Assembly (NCBI RefSeq): GCF_002305895.1
Contig: NZ_CP022203.1
Span: 2,334,501-2,398,500 of the forward strand
DNA length: 64,000 nucleotides
From: Corallococcus macrosporus DSM 14697
Lineage (GTDB): Bacteria; Myxococcota; Myxococcia; Myxococcales; Myxococcaceae
Direction: 5' to 3'
The notes beneath the pieces were generated by a model. It saw only the letters and a program-made list of their open reading frames with translations, did no database searches and was not told where the DNA came from. A program made the position numbers and the translations under genes. Of this stretch, positions 8,503-17,000 are shown one piece after another. How positions within the stretch are numbered: the stretch's first letter is position 1; every line of letters starts with the position of its first letter.

Positions 8503-9701
8503 AAGTTCGCGGGGCTGGAGCGACCTCCCGGCGCTCCAGCGTTCGACTTCGCGGAACCGTCACCCAGTCCCGCCGCGAGCTTGTCCACGCGGGCGAGCAG
8601 CTCGGGAATCGAGCCACCCGGCGACAACTGGATGGCCTTGAGCAGCGCCATCTCCAGGGCGAGCCGAGGCTGCGCCGCGCGCGACACATCCCAGATGCAG
8701 CCGTGCACCACGTCGAACAGGCGCGTGATTTGCGCGGCCTCCGCGTCCTGCGCGAGCGCCACCAGCGCCTTCTGCTCGGACTCGGCCAGCTCGTCGGGCG
8801 CCTTGCCCAGCGTCTTGGTGACGAAGAGGTGCCGCAACTGGAAGGCCAGCTCCTCGGCCAGGCGCTTCAAGTCCAGGCCGCGGTTGAAGACCTCCTCCAC
8901 GCGCTCCAGCACCCGCTTCGCGTCCTTGTGGACGAGCGCGTCGGCGAAGTCCTGCACCATCGTGCGGTCGATGGCGCCCAGCGCCTCGGCCACCTCCTCG
9001 TCGGAGGGGTTGGCGCCGCAGGAGGCGAGCACCTGGTCCAGGAGGCTCAGCGCGTCGCGCATGCCGCCTTCGGACTGGCGCACGACCAGCGACAGCGAGC
9101 GGTCTGAGATGCCGGCCCCTTCCGCTTTGCAGATTTCCTGGAGCCGCTGGAGCATCCGCGCCGCCGGAATCCGGCGGAAGTTGTGGCGCTGGCACCGCGA
9201 CAGGATGGTGTCCGGGAGCTTGTGCGCCTCGGTGGTCGCGAAGATGAACTTCACGTGCCCGGGCGGCTCCTCCAGCGTCTTGAGCAGCGCGTTGAACGCC
9301 GCTCCCGACAGCATGTGGACCTCGTCGATGATGTAGATTTTGTGCCGGTCCCGCTGGGGCAGGTACTTCGCGTTCTCGCGAATCTCGCGGACGTTCTCGA
9401 CGCCGTTGTTGGAGGCACCGTCGATTTCCGCGACGTCCACGCTGGTGCCCGCGGCAATCTCCACGCAGGCGCGGCACTCGCCGCAGGGCTGGGCGGTGGG
9501 GCCCTTCTCACAGTTGAGCGCCTTGGCGAGCAGGCGCGCGGCCGTCGTCTTGCCCACGCCGCGAGGTCCGCAGAACAGGTACGCGTGCGCGACCCGGTCC
9601 ATCTTGATGGCGTTCGCGACCGTCCGGACGACGTGCTCCTGTCCGGTCATGTCGTCGAACTTCTGTGGGCGCCATTTGCGGGCGAGAACGAGGTAGCTCA
9701 T
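8493..9701 (-). CDS. dnaX: DNA polymerase III clamp-loader subunit DnaX (gamma-length frame)
   Basis: 402 residues from ATG 9701 (MSYLVLARKWRPQKFDD). ATG 9713 would add four residues. It has Walker A GPRGVGKTT (45-53), the four-cysteine zinc module (Cys64, 73, 76, 79), Walker B and DEVH, and an SRC sensor-1 motif, then domains II and III. The frame stops at 8493-8495 about where E. coli gamma ends (431 residues). The tau-specific tail is present downstream in the +1 frame. DnaX is the ATPase motor that loads the beta clamp. Together with the downstream frame this would yield a tau of about 825 residues. Confidence 0.93.
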   Translation of the reverse strand: MSYLVLARKWRPQKFDDMTGQEHVVRTVANAIKMDRVAHAYLFCGPRGVGKTTAARLLAKALNCEKGPTAQPCGECRACVEIAAGTSVDVAEIDGASNNGVENVREIRENAKYLPQRDRHKIYIIDEVHMLSGAAFNALLKTLEEPPGHVKFIFATTEAHKLPDTILSRCQRHNFRRIPAARMLQRLQEICKAEGAGISDRSLSLVVRQSEGGMRDALSLLDQVLASCGANPSDEEVAEALGAIDRTMVQDFADALVHKDAKRVLERVEEVFNRGLDLKRLAEELAFQLRHLFVTKTLGKAPDELAESEQKALVALAQDAEAAQITRLFDVVHGCIWDVSRAAQPRLALEMALLKAIQLSPGGSIPELLARVDKLAAGLGDGSAKSNAGAPGGRSSPANFRA

Positions 9702-9857
9702 GGGGGGCGTCATCTAAACACGGCGGCGTGAATGATCCATGTCGTTGCCCTCCCACGAGGTGGGATTCCACTCCCCGTCGGGCCCGGGTGGAGGGCGGGC
9801 AGACGAACGCTTCACACCTTGCGTCCGGGGGCGCGGACGGGAAGAGTCGCCGCCCCC

Positions 9858-11315
9858 GTGTCCGCGCCACTCCTCGCCACGCCCGCCGATGCCACCCCGC
9901 CGCCCGAGCCCGGCCTCGAGGCGCCCGCGCCGACCTCGCGAAACGCGCCGGCCCGGGGTGTCTCCCGCTGGGTGCTGGCGGCGGTGGCCCTGCTGCCCGG
10001 CCTCATCGCGGTGGTGCAACTGGGCCGCATCCACCCGGACGAGGTGTACCAGTCGCTGGAGCCGGCCTGGTGGCGCGTCCACGGCTACGGCGTCCTGGCG
10101 TGGGAGTGGCGTGAGGGCCTGCGCAACTGGGCGGTCCCCGGCGTGCTGGCCGGCTTCCTGAAGCTGGCGGACCTGTTGGGCATCACCCACCCGCGGGCCT
10201 ACCGCGTCGTGGTGGCCCTCCCGCAGGTCGCGCTCCACGCCTGGAGTCTCTGGGCCGCGCACCGCTTCGCTCAGCGCCGGGCGGGGGACACAGGGGGGCT
10301 GCTGGCCACGCTGCTCGTGGGCCTCTATGGACCGGTGCTCGTCTTCGCGGGCCGCACCATGGCCGAGTCGATTTCCGCCTCGCTGCTCATCGTCGCCATG
10401 GAGGCGCTGGACCGGCGCGAGCGGCTCGCGAGGGCAGGGCTCGTGGGCGGCGTGGCCCTGGGGCTGGCGGTGGTGGCCCGCTACCCCTCGGCCATCTTCG
10501 TGCTGGCGGCCCTGGTGTGGCTGGCGGCGGCGCGGCGGTGGCGGCTGCTCGTCTTCACCTGCGTGGGAGGGCTGGCCGTGGCGGTGGCGCTCGGCGCGCT
10601 CGACTGGGCGACGTGGGGCAAGCCCTTCCATTCCTTCTTCGCCTACGTCCGCTTCAACGTCTTCTCCGGGAAGGCCGCGGCCCGGTTCGGCGCGGACCCG
10701 CCGAGCTTCTACGTGAAGCCGCTGCTCTCCGCGGTGCCGCTCTGGGCGTGGGCCGCCGTGCCCCTGGGCGCGGCCGCGCTCCGTCAGCGGCGCTTCCCCT
10801 CCCTGCCGCTGTGGTGCGCCGCCGTGTACACCGGCGTGCTGCTGGCCACCGCGCACAAGGAGGAGCGCTTCCTCTACCCCGGCCTGGTGCTGGCCATGCT
10901 GGCCGCGGCGCCGCCCGTGGCGGCCCTCCTGGCCCGACGTGCCCAGCCCACGGGGCGGTGGGGCCTGGCCGGACTCGCGCTGGCCGCCACCCTGGCCTCC
11001 GCGGCCTACTTTCCCTCCGGGGACCTGCGGGCGGACCAGTTCCGGGCGATTGTCGCCGCCACCCGGGGCAACGCGCGGGGGCTGCTCATCGTCAACGAGG
11101 GCCTGTGGGGCTCGGGCGGCTTCTTCTACCTGGGGAAGCGGATTCCCTGGCTCACCTGTGACTGGCCCCACGACGCCGCGTTTCAACGCGCGCTGCGGGA
11201 CAAGACGTTCAACCGCGCCGTCACCTTCGAGGACCGCGCGCTCACCGAGCTCCAGGCCGGCGGCTTCCAGGTCGTCCGGAAGGTGGGCCGCGAGACGATT
11301 CTCTCCCGCGAGTAG
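9858..11315 (+). CDS. GT22-type (ALG9/PIG-B-like) membrane mannosyltransferase
   Basis: 485 residues from GTG 9858. The frame is open back to 9732 but that extension is low-complexity. Two hallmarks of glycosyltransferase family 22 are present: HPDEVYQ near residue 59 in the first luminal/periplasmic loop and HKEERFLYP near 333. About eight to ten hydrophobic segments are visible. Family members move mannose from a polyprenyl-phosphate sugar to glycan acceptors; the acceptor here is unknown. This plus-strand gene interrupts an otherwise minus-strand serS-tadA-ffs-dnaX-recR block, which suggests later insertion. Confidence 0.85.
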   Translation: MSAPLLATPADATPPPEPGLEAPAPTSRNAPARGVSRWVLAAVALLPGLIAVVQLGRIHPDEVYQSLEPAWWRVHGYGVLAWEWREGLRNWAVPGVLAGFLKLADLLGITHPRAYRVVVALPQVALHAWSLWAAHRFAQRRAGDTGGLLATLLVGLYGPVLVFAGRTMAESISASLLIVAMEALDRRERLARAGLVGGVALGLAVVARYPSAIFVLAALVWLAAARRWRLLVFTCVGGLAVAVALGALDWATWGKPFHSFFAYVRFNVFSGKAAARFGADPPSFYVKPLLSAVPLWAWAAVPLGAAALRQRRFPSLPLWCAAVYTGVLLATAHKEERFLYPGLVLAMLAAAPPVAALLARRAQPTGRWGLAGLALAATLASAAYFPSGDLRADQFRAIVAATRGNARGLLIVNEGLWGSGGFFYLGKRIPWLTCDWPHDAAFQRALRDKTFNRAVTFEDRALTELQAGGFQVVRKVGRETILSRE

Positions 11316-11344
11316 GGCAGGGGAGCGGCGAGCCCGCAAAGGAG

Positions 11345-11378
11345 AAGAGCCGGTGCCCTTGAAAGGACACCGGCTCTT
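11345..11378 (-). terminator. Intrinsic terminator of the SRP RNA / tRNA transcript
   Basis: An 11-bp stem AAGAGCCGGTG/CACCGGCTCTT extended internally by CCTT/AAGG. On the minus strand it is followed by a pyrimidine run (TTCTCCTTT). It begins 9 bases beyond the 3' end of the SRP RNA and also lies 30 bases past the plus-strand glycosyltransferase stop, so it may serve both. Confidence 0.8.
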
Positions 11379-11385
11379 CAAAAGG

Positions 11386-11468
11386 ACGGCCGGGACACAC
11401 GCGGAAGTACGCTACCGTTGCTTCCTTCCGGACCTGGCGGGGTTCACGCCCCCACGTTGTCCCGACCA
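11386..11468 (-). ncRNA. ffs: Signal recognition particle RNA (4.5S type)
   Basis: On the minus strand the diagnostic SRP Alu-less hairpin core is present (CCAGGTCCGGAAGGAAGCA, about 11416-11434), flanked by pairing arms; the outer ends GGTCGGGACA and TGTCCCGGCC can close the helix with one G-U pair. The roughly 80-nt size fits a small bacterial 4.5S RNA that binds Ffh. It is the last RNA of the serS-tRNA-tadA series and is followed by a terminator. Confidence 0.93.
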
Positions 11469-11502
11469 TAAAAAATGTAACCACGCCCTGCAGAAACAAC
11501 AA

Positions 11503-11589
11503 CGGAGAGGGTGGGATTCGAACCCACGATACCCTTTCAGATATACACGCGTTCCAGGCGTGCGCCTTCAACCGCTCGGCCACCTCTCC
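11503..11589 (-). tRNA. tRNA-Ser(GGA)
   Basis: An 87-nt class II tRNA with acceptor GGAGAGG/CCTCTCC, anticodon loop CTGGAAC (anticodon GGA), a long variable arm and T-loop TTCGAAT. The discriminator is G and CCA is not encoded. It reads UCC/UCU. Confidence 0.95.
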
Positions 11590-11601
11590 ATAAATCTGGA
11601 G

Positions 11602-11688
11602 CGGAGAGCGTAGGATTCGAACCTACGATACCGTTGCCGGTATGCCTGATTTCGAGTCAGGTGCCTTCGACCACTCGGCCAGCTCTCC
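11602..11688 (-). tRNA. tRNA-Ser(CGA)
   Basis: An 87-nt class II tRNA with acceptor GGAGAGC/GCTCTCC, anticodon stem CCTGA/TCAGG, loop CTCGAAA (anticodon CGA) and a long variable arm. CCA is not encoded. Its 5' end is only 5 bases beyond the tadA stop codon, so RNase P cleavage would trim the tadA mRNA right after its stop. Confidence 0.95.
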
Positions 11689-11693
11689 AGTAT

Positions 11694-12158
11694 TCAATTG
11701 TCACGTTTCTTCGCGCGCAGGCGCCCGAAGAACGTCTTCAAAAGCAGGCGGCTCTCGTCCGCCAGGATACCACTCGTGACTTGGAGCCGGTGATTGTGTC
11801 GAGGCTCTTCGACCAGGTTGTACAGCGAACCCACCGCACCGGCTTTCGGATCAAAGGCACCGAAAACGAGTCGCGTCACACGGGACTGCACCAGGCCTCC
11901 GGCGCACATGGCGCACGGCTCAAGCGTCACGTACAGGGTGACACCCGAGAGACGCCAGGCACCGAGCTTCCGGGCCGCGGCATCCATGGCCAACATCTCT
12001 GCGTGAGCGAGCGGGTTGCGGTCCACTTCGCGGCGGTTGAAACCCGTGCCGACGACTTCACCGTCCAGCACCGCCACAGCACCTACGGGGACCTCTCCGA
12101 GTTCCGCTGCTTCCCGCGCGAGCGATAGCGCCTGCTGCATGAAAGCTTCGTCACTCAT
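11694..12158 (-). CDS. tadA: tRNA-specific adenosine deaminase TadA
   Basis: 154 residues, standard length. The cytidine/deoxycytidylate deaminase-fold motifs are present: HAE (52-54, zinc ligand and catalytic Glu) and PCAMC (81-85, two zinc cysteines). TadA converts A34 to inosine in tRNA-Arg(ACG). The tRNA-Arg(ACG) gene lies 20 bases upstream on the same strand, so enzyme and substrate are neighbours, probably in one transcript. No strong Shine-Dalgarno sequence is seen before the ATG. Confidence 0.97.
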   Translation of the reverse strand: MSDEAFMQQALSLAREAAELGEVPVGAVAVLDGEVVGTGFNRREVDRNPLAHAEMLAMDAAARKLGAWRLSGVTLYVTLEPCAMCAGGLVQSRVTRLVFGAFDPKAGAVGSLYNLVEEPRHNHRLQVTSGILADESRLLLKTFFGRLRAKKRDN

Positions 12159-12178
12159 GGAGAACTGCTCGAAAGAAG

Positions 12179-12255
12179 TGGCGCTCCCTGGAGGATTCGA
12201 ACCTCCGGCCTTCGGATTCGTAGTCCGACGCTCTATCCAGCTGAGCTAAGGGAGC
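12179..12255 (-). tRNA. tRNA-Arg(ACG)
   Basis: A 77-nt tRNA including an encoded CCA. Acceptor GCTCCCT/AGGGAGC, anticodon stem TCGGA/TCCGA, loop CTACGAA gives anticodon ACG. A34 is the substrate of TadA, which is encoded directly downstream. Confidence 0.96.
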
Positions 12256-12284
12256 ATTTCTTCCGGCGCTGCTACAACTACAAG

Positions 12285-12374
12285 TGGCGGAGAGAGAGGG
12301 ATTCGAACCCTCGATACCCTTTCGAGTATGCAGGTTTAGCAAACCTGTGCCTTCAGCCTCTCGGCCATCTCTCC
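12285..12374 (-). tRNA. tRNA-Ser(GCT)
   Basis: A 90-nt class II tRNA including encoded CCA. Anticodon stem CAGGT/ACCTG, loop TTGCTAA (anticodon GCT) for AGC/AGU codons, long variable arm. Confidence 0.95.
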
Positions 12375-12418
12375 AACTCTTCTCTGTCAAAGAGCCAACA
12401 AATTCAAGAACAAAAACT

Positions 12419-12505
12419 CGGAGGCGGTAGGATTCGAACCTACGGAGAGCTTTCACCCTCTGCGGTTTTCAAGACCGCTGCCTTCAACCGCTCGGCCACG
12501 CCTCC
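12419..12505 (-). tRNA. tRNA-Ser(TGA)
   Basis: An 87-nt class II tRNA. Acceptor GGAGGCG/CGCCTCC, anticodon stem GCGGT/ACCGC, loop CTTGAAA (anticodon TGA) for UCA. No encoded CCA. It is the first tRNA after serS (93 bases past its stop). Confidence 0.95.
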
Positions 12506-12598
12506 ATACCACCGGGGCCGACTTGGCACCCCCCGGACCGACGTCCGTGGGGCCGCCCTTCTACCTGATTCTTCGCGCGTTGCAAGCCGGATTCAGAC

Positions 12599-13879
12599 TC
12601 AAATCGGCTTCAGCTCCTTCAAACCGCCCATGTACGGCACCAACGCCTCCGGAATGGCCACGCTTCCGTCCTCGCGCTGGTAGTTCTCCAGGATGGCGAT
12701 GGCCGTCCGGCCGACCGCCAGGCCGCTGCCGTTGAGCGTGTGGGCGAGCTGGGGCTTGTCCCCCTTCTGGGCCCGGTAGCGAATCTTCGCCCGGCGGGCC
12801 TGGAAGTCGCCGCAGTCGGAGCAGGAGGAGATCTCCCGGTAGGCGTTCTGCCCGGGCAGCCAGACCTCGATGTCGTACGTCTTGCGGGCGCTGAAGCCCA
12901 TGTCCCCGGTGCACAGGAGCATCACGCGGTGGTGGAGGCCCAGGCGGCGGAGGATGTCGCAGGCGTCGTCCGTCATGGCCTCGAGCTCGTCCAGGCTCTT
13001 GTCCTGCTGGGCGAACTTCACCAGCTCCACCTTGTGGAACTGGTGCTGGCGGACCAGGCCGCGGGTGTCCCTGCCGGCGGCGCCCGCTTCCGCCCGGAAG
13101 CTGGGGCTGAAGGCGCAGTAGCGGATGGGGAGGGACTCGCCCTCCAGGATTTCGTCCGCGTGGTAGTTGGTGACGGGCACTTCCGCCGTGGGGATGAGGA
13201 AGCGCTCCGGCTCACCCACCGTCTTGAAGACGTCATCCTCGAACTTGGGGAGCTGGCCGGTGCCCATCATCGTCTCGCGCAGCACCAGGTAGGGCGGGAG
13301 CAGCTCCGTGTAGCCCTTGCTGGTGTGCACGTCGATCATGAAGGTGACCAGCGCCCGCTCCAGCCGGGCCAGCGCGCCCTTGTAGAAGGTGAAGCGGCTG
13401 CCGGACACCTTGGCGGCGCGCTCGAAGTCGAGCATGCCCAGCTTCTCACCCAGCTCGAAGTGCTGCTTGGGGGCGAAGAGCAGGTCCGGCTTCTGGCCCC
13501 AGATGGCCACCTGGACGTTGTCCTCGGCGCCGCCGCCCTCGGGGACGGACTCATGGGGCACGTTGGGGATGAGCAGGAGGATGCGGTTGAGCTCCTCCTC
13601 CACGTCCTTGAGGCGCCCCTCCTTCTCCTTGATTTCCTGGGAGACGGCGCGGAGGTCGCCGCGGAGCGCGTCGAGCGCCTTCGGGTCCTCCTTCGCCTTG
13701 CGCTTCATCTCCTCGTTGGCGGCGTTGCGGCGCGCGGCCAGCGACTCCACGGAGACATACAGCTCGCGGCGCTCGGCGAAGAGCCGCTGGAAGGGGCCCA
13801 AATCCAGGTTGCCGCCCCGCGTCTTGAGCCGGGCGACCACCGCATCGAAGTTCTGCGCAACGTTCCGGAGGTCCAGCAT
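12599..13879 (-). CDS. serS: Seryl-tRNA synthetase
   Basis: 426 residues from ATG 13879 ([19 protein letters not shown]). The N-terminal half is the long antiparallel coiled-coil arm (about 30-105) that grips the variable arm of tRNA-Ser. The class II catalytic core follows with motif 2 ([21 protein letters not shown]) and motif 3 ([15 protein letters not shown]). All four serine tRNAs of this window lie directly downstream on the same strand. The open frame extends upstream to 13978, but the extension is not SerRS-like. Confidence 0.97.
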   Translation of the reverse strand: MLDLRNVAQNFDAVVARLKTRGGNLDLGPFQRLFAERRELYVSVESLAARRNAANEEMKRKAKEDPKALDALRGDLRAVSQEIKEKEGRLKDVEEELNRILLLIPNVPHESVPEGGGAEDNVQVAIWGQKPDLLFAPKQHFELGEKLGMLDFERAAKVSGSRFTFYKGALARLERALVTFMIDVHTSKGYTELLPPYLVLRETMMGTGQLPKFEDDVFKTVGEPERFLIPTAEVPVTNYHADEILEGESLPIRYCAFSPSFRAEAGAAGRDTRGLVRQHQFHKVELVKFAQQDKSLDELEAMTDDACDILRRLGLHHRVMLLCTGDMGFSARKTYDIEVWLPGQNAYREISSCSDCGDFQARRAKIRYRAQKGDKPQLAHTLNGSGLAVGRTAIAILENYQREDGSVAIPEALVPYMGGLKELKPI

Positions 13880-13991
13880 GGAGCACGCCTTGTAGTCACG
13901 CCGGGTGAGGCCAGCAAGGTTCCTCACGCCTGGGGTGCTCAAGGCCGGACGCCGCGCGCCCCTCCGCCCTGACTCCACGGGGGAGGGGAGG

Positions 13992-14016
13992 CGCCGGACC
14001 CCACGGGCGTCCGGCG
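13992..14016 (-). terminator. Possible terminator after the TPR/zinc-ribbon gene
   Basis: A perfect 8-bp stem CGCCGGAC/GTCCGGCG with a 9-base loop lies 11 bases past the stop of the minus-strand 1667-residue gene. The following bases are C-rich rather than U-rich, so termination is uncertain. Confidence 0.35.
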
Positions 14017-14026
14017 GCCAGCGACC

Positions 14027-17000
14027 TCAGTTCTGCAGGTCGTAGATTTCGTCCTCGATGTCCTGCTTGTCCGTCGCGTCCGGCTTGCGGGAGAGGTAGT
14101 CCTTGAAGGCCTGCACCGCCTCGCGCTTCTTGTTGCGCTCCTTATAGGCGAAGCCCAGGTAGTAGTAGGCCATGGGGTTCTCCGAGTCGGCGTTGGTGGC
14201 CTTGCGGTACCAGTCGATGGCCTTCGCGTGCTGGGCCTGCTCGGTGAAGGCGCGGGCCACCTTGTAATAGACGTAGGTGAGCTTGGGGTCCGCCTTCAGG
14301 GCCGACTGGTAGCGCTTGATGGCGTCGTTCCAGCGCGCGGCGGCGAAGTACGCGTCACCAATGGAGCCCATCACCCGCGTGCGGCGGGGGTCGGCCTTGA
14401 GGCTGGCCTCGAACGAGGCGATGGCCTCGTCGAACTGGCTGCTCTCCAACTGCGCGTGGCCCAGCGCCTCGTGGGCGTCTGCGTGGCTGGCGTCCAGCTC
14501 CACCGTCTTCCGCCAGGAGTCCATGGCGTCCGGCAGGTTCTTCGCGTCCCGCAGGATGACGCCGTAGGCGTAGTGGTAGTCGGGGCGGTTGGGCGCCCGC
14601 TCCACGGCCTTGCGCATGTTGTCCAGCGCCTGGGTGAACTCCAGCCGCTTCGCCTTCACCAGCGCCAGGTAGTAGAGCGCCTCGTGGTTGGAAGGCTCGT
14701 TGCTCAGCGCGAGGCCCAGGTTGCTCTCCGCGCCCGGCAAGTCGCCGCGCTCCAGCAGGACGGCGCCCAGGGTGATGGGGATGGTGGTGGAGCGCGGGTC
14801 CTCCGTCTTGGCCTTCTCCAGCTCCGCCACGGCCTCTTCCAACTGGCCCAGCCGCCACAGCACGAGCCCGCGCTGCAGCCGGCCGTCCTTGAGCAGGTGC
14901 GGGTCCAGCTCCAGGGCGCGGTTGGCCTCCGTCTTCGCCGTCTCCAGGTCGTCCGTCAGCAGCGCCACCCGGGACAGGCCCAGGTGGGCGTCCGCCAGGA
15001 TGGGGTCCAGCTTCACGGAGCGCTCGAACTCCTGCTGGGCCAGCAGCGCGTTGTTCTCCGCCAGGGCCAGCTCACCGAGACCGGCGCGCACGCCGGCGTG
15101 CTCCGGGGCCTTCTTCACGGCCTCCTCGAGCTGGGCGCGCGCCTCCGCGTTGCGGCGCTGGGCCAGGTAGAAGCGGCCCAGGTAGAGGCGGGCCTCCACC
15201 AGGTTCTCGTCCGCGGCGATGGCGCGCTTGTAGTGGCCCTCCGCGTCGGAGAGCTTGTCGAGCGCGTCCTCGATGCGGCCGAAGAGGTAGGCGATGCGGG
15301 CCTCGTTGGGGAACACGCCGTTGGCCTTCGTCACGGCCTCCAGGGCGTCCTGCATCTTCCCCGTCATCACCAGCGCGGTGATGTGGCCGTCCGCGAACTC
15401 GAGGTTGTTGGGCTCCTCGACCGACAGCGCCTTGTAGATGGGCAGGGCGCCGTCGAAGTTGCGCTGGGCGCGCAGCACGCGCGCGAGCTGGCCGCGGAGG
15501 AACGCGGACTTCTCGTCCATCTCCAGGGCGGCCTTCAGCTCGGCCTCGGCCTCCTTGGGCTGGTGCCGCTGGAACATGGCCACGCCCTTGAGGCCGCGGG
15601 CTCGGGCCAGCTCCGCGGGGCCGAGCGCGGACTGGACGTCCGGGGCCAGCGCCCGCTCAACGGCCTCGGCGCCCTTCTCCACGTCCTTGCGGACCAGCAG
15701 CTCCACCGCGGCGAGCTCCACCGCGGAGGCCACGTGCTTGGGGTCGGCCTCCAGGGCCGCGGCATAGGCGGCGGCGGCCTCGTCGGCGCGGTCGGCGGAC
15801 TGGTGCAGGTTGCCCATGGCGTGGTGCGCCTTGGCGGACTTCGGGTTCTTCGCCAGCACCTTCTTCAGCGTGTCCAGGGCGCGCTTCTCGTCGCGCTTCT
15901 GGGCGTAGGCCTCGGCGAGCAGGAAGGCCAGCTCCGCGTCGGCCTGGGTGTCCTCGCGGCTGTGGGCGTCGCTCAGGGCGGGGATGACGGAGTCCGCCTG
16001 GCGGGAGGTGAGCGCGAGCGCCGCGGACGCCTTGATGAAGTCCACGTCCTTCTCGCCCAGGAACCCGATCTCCGCCATGTCCTGCCGGCAGCGGCTCATC
16101 TCGTTGGGGTTGCCCGCGGCGTAGCGGCGCTGGAGGTAGTGCACGGACTGGCACCACAGCGAGCGCACCTCCGGGTACTCCTTCTGCTGGAGCACCTTGG
16201 CGGTGATTTCGCGGGCCTGCTTGTAGCTGTCGAAGGTGTCCGTCAGCAGCGCCTGCTTCGCCTCCTGCACCTGCTTCGCCTGGGGCGAGCCGTCCGCGAC
16301 GCGAGGCGGGAAGAGGGCCTTGCGGCCGAAGGCGCCGTAGCGCGTTCCGAACTCCGTGCCCGCGCCGATGCCCGCCACCACCACGGCGACACCCGCGGCG
16401 ATCATCAGCGGGATGCGCTTCTTCCACTTCTCCGTGTTGCCGCTGCGGTCCACGACGGAGACCGCGGCCATGCGGCCCTCGTAGAGCTGCTCCAGCCGCT
16501 TCATGTTGGCCTGCGGGTCGACGCCGTCCACGCGAGGCGCGTCCACGACGGCGGCGGCCGGCGCCGCGGCGGGCGTCACCAGCTTGGCGGGGCCTTCCAT
16601 CAGCCGCTGGATGGCGGCGGCGAAGGTGGGCACCGTGCCGATGGCGGACCAGGTCTCCGAGTCCTGCGACACGTCCTCGTTCCCGAGGAGCTGTCCATCC
16701 TCGAGCATCTTGACGATGACGCCCTCGTCGAACGGGCCGAACACCTTGCCCGAGCGCCGACGGACGTGGAAGCGACGCACCTTGGCGCCCGCCTGGGCTC
16801 CGCCGTCCTTGCCGGCCGCGTCGTCGATGAAGGACAGCATCTCCAGGCCGTCCGCGGGGCCCGCGTTGGGCGGGGGCGGCAGCGGGTCGGAGAGGTCCGC
16901 CTCCAGGTCGTCATCTGGCCGGGCGGTGGGGTCGAACTCGAGGGAGTCGGGGATGGAGGGGGACGCGGCCGGCGGGGGCGAGCCGAAGTCCACGTCACCG

